Assembly (NCBI RefSeq): GCF_001449115.1
Contig: NZ_LAIJ01000009.1
Location: 62,001 to 126,000, forward strand
Direction: 5' to 3'
DNA: 64,000 nt
Source of the DNA: Occallatibacter gabretensis
GTDB lineage: Bacteria > Acidobacteriota > Terriglobia > Terriglobales > Acidobacteriaceae
The notes below the pieces were generated by a model. That model did no database searches. It was not told the DNA's origin and saw nothing but the letters and a program-made list of their open reading frames with translations. Positions 17,998-27,179 of the stretch are shown here, in pieces. A program made the position numbers and the translations under genes. Every line of letters starts with the position of its first letter. The first letter of the stretch is position 1.

Positions 17998-19278
17998 TTG
18001 GCGATCACTGTGTTTTTGATATCGACCATGTTTTTGCTTCTGGTCGCTGCCATTCGCAGAATTCCCCTGCTGTCACCCTATGGCATCTTCCTTGCTTTTC
18101 AGCTTCTCTACAATTTAGCTCCCTGGCTAACCGCAGTCTTGGGCATCGGCACTCCTATGTTCACTCTCCTTGGCGATATGCACCTAGCGAATGTCCAGCT
18201 CTACTTATCGGCAAGCGCAAATATCTGTTTCGGCGTGCCCTTCCTTCTGTTCTATAAAAGAGTTCGCCTCCAGTGGCCGCCAAACAACGACCACCGCGAA
18301 AAAGCAATTCTTTTCTGGATCATCTTCCCTTTATTCCTGGTAACGCTGGCGCTTGTACATTTTTACGGTTGGAACAAGATCACGTTTTTGACCATGGGGT
18401 CGGATGAGACGGTTGCTGGAGGAATGTTTACAATCACGTCCTATATGAAGTATGCGTTTGTATCCAGCTATCTTTATTATCTATACCGATTTGGTTTCGA
18501 TAAATTTGCCGGTTTGTTGATTGTTGAACATATCATCGTCATGCTGGTCGATGGTGCACGAACCACGTTCCTTCCCATTGCCCTGCTTACAGTATTTATA
18601 GCCGGAGATACTGCTCAGAATCAAAAACGTAATATGCGTCTGTATGCTATCGCCTCAATTAGCATATTACTTTCGCTCATCACGCGCGCCCTCATTCTCG
18701 GTGGAAGCTCTACGTTTGTAGAGAAAGTGTTTGCTCCCGTAATGATAGAAGGAACCATGGGAGATTATTCCGCGCTTCAGTCTCTGGACTCGATCATGAA
18801 CGGAGGTAAGTCATACCTGCACTTCACCTACGGCCTTTCCTACCTGATCGATCCAATTTCATGGTTTCTCCCTACTGGCGATCTACGCAATAATTTTTCT
18901 TTCTTTCAACACTGGGTGGATGGCATCACACCCTATCTGCAGGAAGCCTATTCTCCAATGGGCGGCTTTTACTATGCAGCAGAAGCAACCGCCGCGTTTT
19001 CATATGCCGGACCAGCAATAGTTACCCTATGTTTTGGGCTCTGGCTTGTGTGGATGGAACGAAACAAAAATCGCTTCCGAATGCTTTATATAGCGTCCTT
19101 GCCAACATTAGGATTGCTTTTTGTAAAAGCGATCTTTGGCAATCTGGTGAAGATCTTCATCATCCAATTCATGATGATTCTCTCCGTTATGCTGATATCC
19201 CGGTTCGCTCAATTATTTACCACCAAACCTCGATCCAGCACTGAAATCAGCCTCGCCTCACCAAACTATATGGACTAA
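17998..19278 (+). CDS. Wzy-like O-antigen/polysaccharide polymerase
   Basis: A 426-residue membrane protein with roughly ten to twelve hydrophobic segments and large periplasmic loops containing conserved-looking acidic and aromatic residues (MVDGARTTFLPIALL, SYLIDPISWFLPTGD, YFYAAEATAAFS-like segment near 330). Wzy proteins share topology more than sequence, so the call rests on topology and on the adjacent flippase and chain-length genes. It would join repeat units at the periplasmic face of the inner membrane. TTG start at 17998 with GGAAGGA upstream. Its stop lies 13 bases from the convergent Wzz-like gene stop. Confidence 0.72.
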   Translation: MAITVFLISTMFLLLVAAIRRIPLLSPYGIFLAFQLLYNLAPWLTAVLGIGTPMFTLLGDMHLANVQLYLSASANICFGVPFLLFYKRVRLQWPPNNDHREKAILFWIIFPLFLVTLALVHFYGWNKITFLTMGSDETVAGGMFTITSYMKYAFVSSYLYYLYRFGFDKFAGLLIVEHIIVMLVDGARTTFLPIALLTVFIAGDTAQNQKRNMRLYAIASISILLSLITRALILGGSSTFVEKVFAPVMIEGTMGDYSALQSLDSIMNGGKSYLHFTYGLSYLIDPISWFLPTGDLRNNFSFFQHWVDGITPYLQEAYSPMGGFYYAAEATAAFSYAGPAIVTLCFGLWLVWMERNKNRFRMLYIASLPTLGLLFVKAIFGNLVKIFIIQFMMILSVMLISRFAQLFTTKPRSSTEISLASPNYMD

Positions 19279-19291
19279 TTGAATCTCCTCA

Positions 19292-20542
19292 TCAGCCTCG
19301 TCCTTTCAGCGAGGATCGTATCGATGCCAGGACGGAATGTATGAAAGGCTCTCTCTTGAGAACCATAATCAAAGCCTCGCCTGACGTCCACAGCACACCA
19401 ATTATGAAAGACAGCGCGCCGATGGCAAGCCCAATCAAAAGCCGATGTGGCCCGGACTTGCGCTCGGAGGGAACTGCATTATCGACCACTTGAATTAAAG
19501 GCGCCGTCCTTGCCTCATCGATTTTTGCGGCCTCAAACTGTTTGACCAGCAACTCATAAACATCTTCCTGGAGTTTTAATTCGCGAAGCTTGCGCGTGTA
19601 TTCCAGCGCGGATTGCGGTAGCTTTGACGTGGGAATTTCAATGTCACCCGGCGTGGAAGGCCTGTCACTGTTTTCCAACAAGCCAAGCTGCTTTTGCAAA
19701 CCCGCAATCTGCGATTGCAGCCGTTGATATTCTGGATTGTCAGGGGTTGCATAGGACCCCAGAACGTTCAGTTGAGCCGACTCCCCAATAATCTGTGCTC
19801 GAACCGCCGCGATGTTGCGCGCAACCAAATCAACCTGGCCATTGGGCTGAATTATACCAACCCTCTTCTGCGTCTCCTGAAAATCAGTTTCAGCTTTTGC
19901 AACAAGTTCTTTTTCCTGCGCTAGCTGTTGTTCAAAGAAAGCCCGTCGCTGAGATGAGTCGGTAAGCGCCAGTGTGGTATTTAATCGGTGAAGCTCGTCG
20001 ACGTAAGCATTTGCCAGTTGACTGGAAAACACGGGATCATGTGCCGTTACCGTAATGCTGATTAGGTTGTTCTTTGCAATATCAATTTCAGTGTGCTTGA
20101 TAAGCTCCTTAATCGCGTCTTGCTCATACTTCTTGTGATATATAGCTTTCAAGTTGAACTGATCTACCAGGTGGCTTGTCATCGTTCTGCTGCGCAGCAA
20201 ACCAACCCAAATTTCGTTTGGATTCTTCAAATTGAGTGCAGCGCCCACTCCAGAGCTTCCACCTCCCAGCGCAGCAAGCGATCCAAGCTGCCCCGAAAGT
20301 AGCGAACTTATGGATTGTTCTTGCTTAGGAGGCATAATGACCGCCGTTGCCTCATAGTTGTTCTTAAAGAAAAAAGATACGAGGAATGCAATAAGCGCGA
20401 GGGTGAGACTCACCGCCGCAATGACACGCAACCTCCCGATTAGTGGAAGTAGAATATCAAGAGCTTGGATCTGAAAATTCCTTCTGGGATCTTGGTTTAC
20501 GGTCGGAGAAGAATTTTCCTTATTTACGTCTGCATCTGGCAT
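19292..20542 (-). CDS. Wzz-like chain-length determinant protein
   Basis: A 416-residue protein with one transmembrane helix near residues 37-59 (VIAAVSLTLALIAFLVSFFF), a long periplasmic region with coiled-coil stretches (FFEQQLAQEKELVAKAETDF), the Pro-rich RTAPLIQVVDNAVPSERKSG just before the second helix (LLIGLAIGALSFIIGVLW), and a short cytoplasmic tail with no tyrosine kinase domain. This is the polysaccharide co-polymerase architecture that sets O-antigen or capsule length with Wzy. The extra length over enteric Wzz (~330) lies in the coiled coil. ATG at 20542 has AAGG nine bases upstream. Confidence 0.88.
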   Translation of the reverse strand: MPDADVNKENSSPTVNQDPRRNFQIQALDILLPLIGRLRVIAAVSLTLALIAFLVSFFFKNNYEATAVIMPPKQEQSISSLLSGQLGSLAALGGGSSGVGAALNLKNPNEIWVGLLRSRTMTSHLVDQFNLKAIYHKKYEQDAIKELIKHTEIDIAKNNLISITVTAHDPVFSSQLANAYVDELHRLNTTLALTDSSQRRAFFEQQLAQEKELVAKAETDFQETQKRVGIIQPNGQVDLVARNIAAVRAQIIGESAQLNVLGSYATPDNPEYQRLQSQIAGLQKQLGLLENSDRPSTPGDIEIPTSKLPQSALEYTRKLRELKLQEDVYELLVKQFEAAKIDEARTAPLIQVVDNAVPSERKSGPHRLLIGLAIGALSFIIGVLWTSGEALIMVLKREPFIHSVLASIRSSLKGRG

Positions 20543-21024
20543 ATTCGATGTACCTTAACTGGCGACTGAAAGAGGTTAGAGCGATGCTCTTAACGAAGCA
20601 TAATACACTGCACTCGGCAGAATTTAGGTCCGTTGAACCATGACGACAGCATAGCCAAAATCTTTATCCAATACAATGCTGGCAAGCACATAGATACTCC
20701 CTTGCTCCAGTTCCTTGCGATCCTCAGAAGTGGCTGAGAATCGTGGGCAGGACACAGTAACTAAAAGAAGAGTATGGTCGCAGCCAACATCAAGTTGCTT
20801 TGCAGACTCTCCGGGAGTACCTTAGAGGCCGGCTCCCAGGAATCGGCATTCTCAGCTTCCACATAAATCGGATGCTTTCCGGCTACGGCAACGTATCCGC
20901 TCGCATGCCCGCCCATGATGCGAATTATGAGATTATTAGCCGAGCAGCCCGGAGTGGAAGGACACGCAGCACGCCAGTGAAGACGGGTTTCCAGTACAGG
21001 GTGGCATAGTAAACTAATAGTCGT
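20543..21024. other. divergent 482-base spacer
   Basis: Lies between the divergent Wzz-like and glycosyltransferase genes, so it should contain promoters for both. A 69-codon frame at 20800-21009 has no recognised homology or Shine-Dalgarno. No JUMPstart/ops-type element was seen. Confidence 0.45.
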
Positions 21025-21927
21025 ATGTTTCGCGTGATCGTGCCTACCTTGAATGCCGCGGGAGACTGGCCGCGATTCTCACAGTCGCTACTGGAAAATG
21101 TCGAAGCTAATCAAGTGTTAGTACTGGATTCTGAGTCTACTGACGGGACACAGAATTTGGTGCTCAATGCGGGTATGGAGTTGCGCACGATCAAACGTGC
21201 GGAGTTCAATCATGGAGCAACCCGGCAATACGGAGCCGAAGTTGCAAGCGATGCGGAGGTTCTGGTTTATCTCACGCAGGACGCTGTGCTCGCATCGCCT
21301 GACGCGATCCGTAGATTGCTAGCCGTTTTTCAAGATTCCGAAGTGGGAGCCGTTTATGGCAGGCAGTTGCCGCGGCCCGGCGCCGGGGCGATTGAGGCTC
21401 ATGCGCGTGAGTTTAATTATCCCCGAATATCGAATATGCGTACGCTGGAAAGTAGGAGACATTTAGGATTAAAAGCTGCTTTTCTATCCAATTCTATGGC
21501 TGCGTACAGACGGTCGGTGTTAATAAGCACTGGAGGATTTCCGTCCAGCGTAATCTTCGGGGAAGATATGTGCGTTGCAGCACGGATGTTATTGTCCGGG
21601 AAAAAGATTGCTTATGTTGCAGATGCGTGCGCATACCACAGTCACAACTACACTTCGACGCAAGAGTTTAAGCGGTATTTCGATATTGGTGTTCTACATA
21701 GTCGTGAGGCATGGCTTCTGAAAGAGTTTGGCTCGGTGCAGGGCGAAGGGAAACGATTTGTGTTTTCCGAGCTGCATTATTTACTAAAAAAGAACCCTGC
21801 GCAGATACCGGCAGCGCTGTTGCGTGCTGGGAGTAAGCTGCTTGGTTACCGTCTGGGACAGATGGAAGCGAAGCTCCCGCAGAGTGCAAAACGGGCCATG
21901 AGCATGCATTCGAAATACTGGACTTAG
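21025..21927 (+). CDS. family 2 glycosyltransferase, probable rhamnosyltransferase
   Basis: A 300-residue GT-A enzyme: VIVPTLNAAGDW (4-15), VLDSESTDGTQ (33-43), the distinctive FNHGATRQYGAE (61-72), YLTQDAVLASPDA with the DXD-equivalent TQDAV (84-88), FLSNSMAAYRRSV, and FGEDMCVAARMLLSGKKIAYVADACAYHSH. The FNHGxTRN-like and TQDA motifs are characteristic of dTDP-rhamnose transferases in O-antigen clusters. It would act on a lipid-linked acceptor in the cytoplasm. Shine-Dalgarno is weak. No rhamnose-synthesis genes (rmlABCD) lie in the window, so donor supply comes from elsewhere. Confidence 0.87.
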   Translation: MFRVIVPTLNAAGDWPRFSQSLLENVEANQVLVLDSESTDGTQNLVLNAGMELRTIKRAEFNHGATRQYGAEVASDAEVLVYLTQDAVLASPDAIRRLLAVFQDSEVGAVYGRQLPRPGAGAIEAHAREFNYPRISNMRTLESRRHLGLKAAFLSNSMAAYRRSVLISTGGFPSSVIFGEDMCVAARMLLSGKKIAYVADACAYHSHNYTSTQEFKRYFDIGVLHSREAWLLKEFGSVQGEGKRFVFSELHYLLKKNPAQIPAALLRAGSKLLGYRLGQMEAKLPQSAKRAMSMHSKYWT

Positions 21928-21967
21928 CACTGGATATACTGGAATATAAGATAAAACTATCTCAAAA

Positions 21968-23098
21968 TTACGAGTGCGAGATTGCCGACTTTTCCTGAAT
22001 GCCAATACCCCAAATTTTTGCAAGTGCTACTTGAAGCGCATATCGCATCCGCTGTGGAGAATAGCTTTGAGCAACTGAAATGCCTCTATCTATTCGCTCT
22101 TGAGAATAGTAAGGCAGGGCGTCGAATGCTGCGCACCAGGATTCTGCGCTCCTAAGTCGCACAAACAGCGGAATGTCGCCATACAGTTCATGAGAGAGTT
22201 GCGTGTCGGAAACAATGACAGGGCGACCACAAGCCATAGCCTCGAGCGGCGGCAGTCCGAAGCCCTCAATGAGCGAGGGGAAGACTAAGGCCTCACACTT
22301 TTGGTACAAGGTCCGCAGTTCGTCAAGCGGAACACCCGACAAGAATTGAACATGATCGGTAATTCTAAGCTTCATGGCAAGTTGCCGTAATAGCTCAGAG
22401 TATTGACCTTCGCCTGCAACAATCTTCAGTTGATATTTCGAAATCCAACAGCGATGCATTTCAAGCAGCTCAGTTATATTTTTATGCTTCCAGGAGCTGC
22501 CAACGGTGAGGAGGAAAGGCTTACATGTGGATGCCGTGCGCCGAGCAGGAAAAAAGTAAGTAGTATCTACCACATTGGGGACGACGTGGATACGTTCCGG
22601 ATTGATACCATAAACTTTGGAGAGCAGGCCTTTGCTGGTCTCGGAGACCGTCAGAATTCCATTGCATTTTTTTAGTGCTTTAGGCAAGAATGTTCGCCAA
22701 TAAAATGCTTGCACAGGGTTATCAGGATAGTAATATGGGCGGACATCATGCACTGTGACGATTTGTTGTTTGTGCAGAGGCAGCACATGGTGCGTGGATG
22801 CTAGGATGCGCTCGGCGCGCATTGTGCGTAGGTCGATGAGACTGTAGAGCCCCCAAAGGATCGGGCGGAGCGGCGATACGCGGGTGGAACTGGCCAGCCA
22901 TGAAGGAACTTCTTCCTGTTTGATATTGACTCTTAATGTAACCCCGCTTGGCACGACAACGGATACTCCGGGATAATCTTCGATACATCGAGTCAGAGCT
23001 TCAGTGAAGGCTCTTAGCCCCCCTACATCGCCGATGCGAGCCGCATTGATGAGCAACCGGGACCTATTCGAGCGGGTATATTTCATGTTCACTGTCAC
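21968..23098 (-). CDS. GT4-type glycosyltransferase (GT-B fold)
   Basis: A 376-residue GT-B enzyme. The N-terminal half opens LLINAARIGDVGGLRAFTEA and includes QQIVTVHDVRPYYYPDNPVQ; the C-terminal nucleotide-sugar domain contains FLLTVGSSWKHKNITELL, VQFLSGVPLDELRTLYQKC and SLIEGFGLPPLEAMACGRPV with the paired glutamates of the GT4 EX7E motif. It probably adds a hexose to the growing repeat unit. GTG at 23098 or ATG at 23086 are both possible starts; neither has a strong ribosome site. It ends 40 bases after the convergent rhamnosyltransferase. Confidence 0.87.
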   Translation of the reverse strand: MTVNMKYTRSNRSRLLINAARIGDVGGLRAFTEALTRCIEDYPGVSVVVPSGVTLRVNIKQEEVPSWLASSTRVSPLRPILWGLYSLIDLRTMRAERILASTHHVLPLHKQQIVTVHDVRPYYYPDNPVQAFYWRTFLPKALKKCNGILTVSETSKGLLSKVYGINPERIHVVPNVVDTTYFFPARRTASTCKPFLLTVGSSWKHKNITELLEMHRCWISKYQLKIVAGEGQYSELLRQLAMKLRITDHVQFLSGVPLDELRTLYQKCEALVFPSLIEGFGLPPLEAMACGRPVIVSDTQLSHELYGDIPLFVRLRSAESWCAAFDALPYYSQERIDRGISVAQSYSPQRMRYALQVALAKIWGIGIQEKSAISHS

Positions 23099-23767
23099 GA
23101 TCTATGTGCATGGCTTCAGCGCCGCATAGCCAAGGTTAAGATAAGAAGTATCACAGCACATCCCATAAACGCCATCGAGATACCGGGTATGGAGATGGCG
23201 AAAAACCTTGATAGTATAAGTAGATTTCTTGGAGTGTGTCTCATTGGAGCCAGCCTCTTGCGGCGAGCAGAGCTACCTACGTAAGGAATGCTGTCGCATG
23301 ACGCTTTCTTTGGCATGAAGCTATGTTCGCTACCGACCACTCCTGCAGAAACCATTCCCCCTGACAATGTGCGCCGTTCCTGCGCAATGGGTGCTGGATT
23401 TCATTTGAGACACAAACCTCATTGACGGAGAATACCGGCAGCCCATGCTCTGACTCATGGCATTTAGCCAGGAGTACTACCGCTGGCGGGGAATCTCCTG
23501 GAATGGGAGTCTTCATCTAATTGAAAACAAATCGGAGCCGGATGATCAAGATCCGGCCTAAGACTCTCACCGGTGGCTTCATTGAGCTTGGTGCCGCCGG
23601 AGACTGGTCAGCCATTCCGGCGCCAGGGCCTTCATGACTGTCCAGCGGCCTTTGAACTCATCAATTATGTAGATTTAGAGAATATGTAGATTTAGAGAGC
23701 TTGGCGAGCAGGTTCTATAATTCGTGAGCCAGGCCTATAGCAAACCAGCTCGACAAGTATGGGAGAA
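23099..23767. other. 669-base spacer at the right edge of the polysaccharide island
   Basis: No convincing gene. On the minus strand a frame at 23116-23367 ends in a hydrophobic stretch (ISMAFMGCAVILLILTLAMR) that resembles a C-terminal membrane tail, but it lacks a signal peptide and a plausible start, so it may be a remnant. A 7-bp hairpin GCCGGAT/ATCCGGC lies at 23537-23557 and a 17-bp tandem repeat at 23666-23699. Confidence 0.45.
23666..23699. repeat. 17-bp tandem direct repeat
   Basis: TATGTAGATTTAGAGAA (23666-23682) is followed at once by TATGTAGATTTAGAGAG (23683-23699), differing only in the last base. It lies about 70 bases beyond the stop of the ATP-grasp gene, at the compositional edge of the island. 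Confidence 0.85.
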
Positions 23768-24817
23768 CTACGCGGGGCGGCTGTAGGCCAGTTTCACGAT
23801 CTTGTCGATTGCTTCGGCGTATGTGTAGCCGGCTTTTTTAGCTGCCATTGCGAACTCGGCTGTGCTTGCAAGCCATGGATTTGGGTTTGCTTCAATTACG
23901 TAAACCTCGCCCTTATCATTCAGGCGCATGTCAATGCGGCCATAGTCACGCAGTTTGAGCGCGCGATAAGCGGCCAGCGCAATGTCCTGAAGACGTTGGG
24001 TAGTCTCCTCGTCAAGATCCTCCACTGGAGCGGACTTTGTCATCTTGTACGCTTCTGTCTCGCGAAAAAACTTTACGTCCTGGCCTGCGATCCGGGGAGT
24101 TCCCTTGGGAAGCTTTGAAAGGTCAAGTTCAATCAGCGGCAGCACTTCAGGGCTTTCATTGCCGAGAATTGCGGCATAGATTTCGCGGCCTTCAATATAC
24201 TCCTCGATGAGCGCTGGACTATCGAACTCCTCGTGGATGTAGTGAATGCGCTCCATGAGGTCTTTCACGCTTTCTACTACCGAACCACTGTCGATGCCAA
24301 TGGAACCATCTTCGGAGACTGGCTTGATTATCAGTGGAAACTTAATGTCATGCGAGTGATCGGTGCGGCCTTTATAGGAGACTGCGAAGTCCGGCGTCTT
24401 GATCTTATGAAAGTCGAATATCTTTTTCGCAATCGCTTTGTCCTGCGCGAGATAAAGTGCCTGCGGTCCACCGCCGGTATACGGAAGATGCAGCATTTCA
24501 AGAAACGCGGCAATGTTCTTATCCATCGTGTCATCGCCGGCATAGGACTCTGTGAGGTTGAAAATGAGATCAGCACTGCATTTTGCCAGTGAGAGCAGAG
24601 TCTGGTTCCTGCCATCCAGAACATGATATGCAGGCTCGTACCCCAGCTTTGTCAGCGCATTGAAGATCTCTTCTCGCTCGTGGAGCGGATCTTTTTTCTT
24701 CCGTACGGGTTTGATCTTTTTGCCGCGTGATGGCTTGGCCAGCTCAGGTTCCGGCTCAGGCTCGGGAAGCGCATCTTCCCAGAGGTCGTACAGGATCGTG
24801 ACTTTCAGTGTTTCCAT
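23768..24817 (-). CDS. ATP-grasp ligase related to D-alanine--D-alanine ligase
   Basis: A 349-residue ATP-grasp enzyme. A short N-terminal strand (VTILYDLWEDALP) is followed by an unusual charged linker of Pro-Glu repeats and Lys/Arg (about 18-43), then LPYTGGGPQALYLAQDKAIA (as in Ddl enzymes), KFPLIIKPVSEDGSIGID, the lid region ALIEEYIEGREIYAAILGN and the metal-binding end DYGRIDMRL...YVIEANPNPWL (EANPNP at 309-314). Family members join a carboxylate to an amine through an acyl phosphate. The second substrate is unknown; the neighbour is a zinc peptidase and not a cell-wall gene, so I do not call it Ddl. ATG at 24817 with AGGG upstream. It follows the peptidase gene by 91 bases on the same strand. 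Confidence 0.83.
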   Translation of the reverse strand: METLKVTILYDLWEDALPEPEPEPELAKPSRGKKIKPVRKKKDPLHEREEIFNALTKLGYEPAYHVLDGRNQTLLSLAKCSADLIFNLTESYAGDDTMDKNIAAFLEMLHLPYTGGGPQALYLAQDKAIAKKIFDFHKIKTPDFAVSYKGRTDHSHDIKFPLIIKPVSEDGSIGIDSGSVVESVKDLMERIHYIHEEFDSPALIEEYIEGREIYAAILGNESPEVLPLIELDLSKLPKGTPRIAGQDVKFFRETEAYKMTKSAPVEDLDEETTQRLQDIALAAYRALKLRDYGRIDMRLNDKGEVYVIEANPNPWLASTAEFAMAAKKAGYTYAEAIDKIVKLAYSRPA

Positions 24818-24908
24818 AAAATGCCCTGCGCCTTTTCCGACTCACTCGAATCTTCACCCGCTTCTGCTATCAACGGCAACCGGGAAGCGCCTATCTGTAC
24901 CCAATGAA

Positions 24909-25922
24909 TCACGGCAGGATGAACTTGCCGCGCGCAATATAGGTCATTGCCAGCGCAGTTGCATACACACTGATCTCCGTCAGATACTCTCGCTCACATT
25001 GTTTGTCGGCACGCAAGCCAAGCTCGTTAACCTTCGCCTCAATACTTTCCACAAGCTTTTTCACCAGCGGACGCTGCACGCCTGTCCAGTAATTCACCTT
25101 GTCAATAAGAACCTTGCGATTCTCACGCAGCAGCTCACCGGCCGGCCGAACATTCTGCGTACGTCGCTTCGATACGTTGAAGATGTCGCGCAGATCGGTA
25201 TCAAGCGGAAGGTCGCCGGGGCTGAGCTGCTGATCGAGCGCATGCTCATAAAATTCCCCAACTGTGAGATCCATTTCGTCCACAGTAATATCGGTGTTCC
25301 CGTGCGCCACCACAGGATCCGTACTGCCAAGCTCGTGGCCTATTCGATCCATATAGAGTAGCTTCCGCATCGCGCCCCAGCCCTGGTACCGCTTGCGCCA
25401 GTTGGAGCGGGGTGTGAGCCAGACCGCAAACGTCTCAGCAAAATCTTCATCAGGATGCTTCTGCGCGTACCATCCCTCCATATGCCGCACAAATTGTCGT
25501 GAGAATGGAACAGGCTTGTAGTTATCCCGGTAAGCTCTGCGAAATGGCCCGAAGAGCTCGCGCCACTCCTGTGTTTTGAAAAGCGCGTATGCGTAGTTGA
25601 AGGCGTGGCCAGCCTCATGGCGCATGTACATCATGATCTGCCGAGCGTCTTCAATGTCATTCATCGCTGCTTCCAACCGCTGCAGCTTCGGGTCAGCAAG
25701 ATAAAATGGAATGCCGATTACGGGCTCCATACTTGGGCAGCCCCACTCGTCACTCAGATAGCACCGCGGACGAAATTTGGTGAGTCCTTTGGCATCCAGC
25801 TCTTTGTAAAGTTGCCGCACAAAGCGTTCGAGTGGACCGCCTTCCAGTTTCAGCCCAAGCTGCTGAATCGGCTTGGAGAGAATCTCCCGGACTTCGGCCG
25901 GCGCTTTTTCAAAGTTCGCCAC
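24909..25922 (-). CDS. putative zinc-binding metallopeptidase (HEAGH zincin)
   Basis: A 337-residue cytoplasmic-looking protein with no signal peptide. It carries MYMRHEAGHAFNYAYALFKT, in which HEAGH (102-106) is an HExxH zinc site, and a downstream acidic segment DEDFAETFAVWLTP (158-171) placed to supply the third ligand. I associate it with the Mx-type putative zinc-binding metallopeptidase group often annotated without function. Two cysteines near 54 and 62 might bind metal. The C-terminal half is helical with no recognised domain. Start is a GTG at 25922. It lies upstream of and in line with the ATP-grasp gene, which suggests a ligation/hydrolysis pair acting on the same peptide or amide. 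Confidence 0.75.
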   Translation of the reverse strand: MANFEKAPAEVREILSKPIQQLGLKLEGGPLERFVRQLYKELDAKGLTKFRPRCYLSDEWGCPSMEPVIGIPFYLADPKLQRLEAAMNDIEDARQIMMYMRHEAGHAFNYAYALFKTQEWRELFGPFRRAYRDNYKPVPFSRQFVRHMEGWYAQKHPDEDFAETFAVWLTPRSNWRKRYQGWGAMRKLLYMDRIGHELGSTDPVVAHGNTDITVDEMDLTVGEFYEHALDQQLSPGDLPLDTDLRDIFNVSKRRTQNVRPAGELLRENRKVLIDKVNYWTGVQRPLVKKLVESIEAKVNELGLRADKQCEREYLTEISVYATALAMTYIARGKFILP

Positions 25923-26039
25923 AATTCTTCAGAGACTAGCACGCGTGAAGCTGGGTTCGACAGAGTCGGCTGCTCCTGCTTTCGCGCAATTGCCGAAATG
26001 GGCTGCATCGAGCCGGGAGAATATTCAGATCGGTCAACC

Positions 26040-27155
26040 TCAGAAGCGATACCCCGGCTTCATTTCGCACCGGTAAACGGTGGACTTTTTTTCATCTCCA
26101 GTCGTTCTGGATGTACACGTGGCCCAGCTCAGATAAAGCTCCGGCCCCAGCGGAAAGATCATCGGCTGGCCATTGACATCCGCCTCAATGCTTAACCCCT
26201 CTTTGCTTTCCGGAAGCGTAAAGTTAAGCGCGCGGTCGTAGATCACCGGGTAAGACCGGCGCACACTGGAGGCCAGGGCGGTATGAAAGACCTCTGCCTC
26301 CACAAGAAACGTAGCCGTATCCGACCAGTTCAGCGCCGAAGCAATAATAATGCGGCCTCCCTGCACAAATCCGCTTGAATCTATACGCGTAAATGGACAT
26401 GGCCCGGCAATGCACGAAGCGCGAACATTGCGAAATTCATTATCCTGCCCGGCATCCAGCTTCACCGAGTCGGTTGTCGCCTTCCATTCGCCATCCGGGG
26501 AGCATGGAGCTTGCCGCCTACAGGGGATGTCACCACGATTCATCACCTGAAACGTCTTGGCCACGCTGCCAATATTGTCCGCCTGCTGCGAGTGCACGGT
26601 ATAGCGGATTCGAATGTTCGATACTACGGTGAGCGGACCGCCTGATTCAGTCCTGGCCGACTGAGGAATCGGCTCCATGGCTGCGATCACCAGCCTTCTC
26701 ATAGTGGAGCGGTAGGCCATCTGAAGATGCATATCAAGCGGTTCATAATCATCATTTCGAAATGTCAGATCGACCGTCTGCCCAGGCCAAATAGGCTCAG
26801 GAAACCTCAACTCGAAATATCCGGAGGCATCTGTACGCCCACTAACAGTCATTGTGCCGCGTGCCCCTGTCACGACCACATCGGCAATGGGAAGCTCCTT
26901 GCTCACATCCGCATCGTGGCGTATCACCGCGCCTCGAATGACGGAAAGATGCGGGTGCCAGATGTGCATACGCCACACAAAATACGCGGCAACTGCCCCA
27001 GCCACCGCCAGAGCGGCAACGACAAGCATGATTTTTTTGCCTCGGCTCACTCTCTCATCCTGTATGCATCTAAAGCTTGGACGCTCCGGCGGCTGATTTT
27101 GCTGCCCGGCTAGCTTACCAGGAGCTGCATTTCTGAATCTAAGCTTCTGGCCCAC
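26040..27155 (-). CDS. membrane-anchored protein with carboxypeptidase regulatory-like domain
   Basis: Up to 371 residues. One transmembrane helix lies near 43-61 (MLVVAALAVAGAVAAYFVW), after a short basic cytoplasmic segment; then a beta-sandwich domain (SVIRGAVIRHDADVSKELPI, TVSGRTDASGYFELRFPEP) of the carboxypeptidase-regulatory type, and about 200 residues of beta-rich sequence with four cysteines that could form disulphides (CRRQAPC, CIAGPC). It is likely an inner-membrane protein with its bulk in the periplasm. No catalytic motif was seen and the function is unknown. The GTG at 27155 is the longest start; the ATG at 27029 would begin directly at the helix. It is divergent from the GH144 gene. 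Confidence 0.65.
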   Translation of the reverse strand: MGQKLRFRNAAPGKLAGQQNQPPERPSFRCIQDERVSRGKKIMLVVAALAVAGAVAAYFVWRMHIWHPHLSVIRGAVIRHDADVSKELPIADVVVTGARGTMTVSGRTDASGYFELRFPEPIWPGQTVDLTFRNDDYEPLDMHLQMAYRSTMRRLVIAAMEPIPQSARTESGGPLTVVSNIRIRYTVHSQQADNIGSVAKTFQVMNRGDIPCRRQAPCSPDGEWKATTDSVKLDAGQDNEFRNVRASCIAGPCPFTRIDSSGFVQGGRIIIASALNWSDTATFLVEAEVFHTALASSVRRSYPVIYDRALNFTLPESKEGLSIEADVNGQPMIFPLGPELYLSWATCTSRTTGDEKKSTVYRCEMKPGYRF

Positions 27156-27179
27156 AATGTTTTCAGGCCATGTGTAAGT

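Noticed and set aside
23116..23367. PEP-CTERM-like sorting tail in the minus-strand frame
   Set aside because: There is a hydrophobic segment with basic end but no PEP motif, no signal peptide and no valid start codon, so it is not called a gene.
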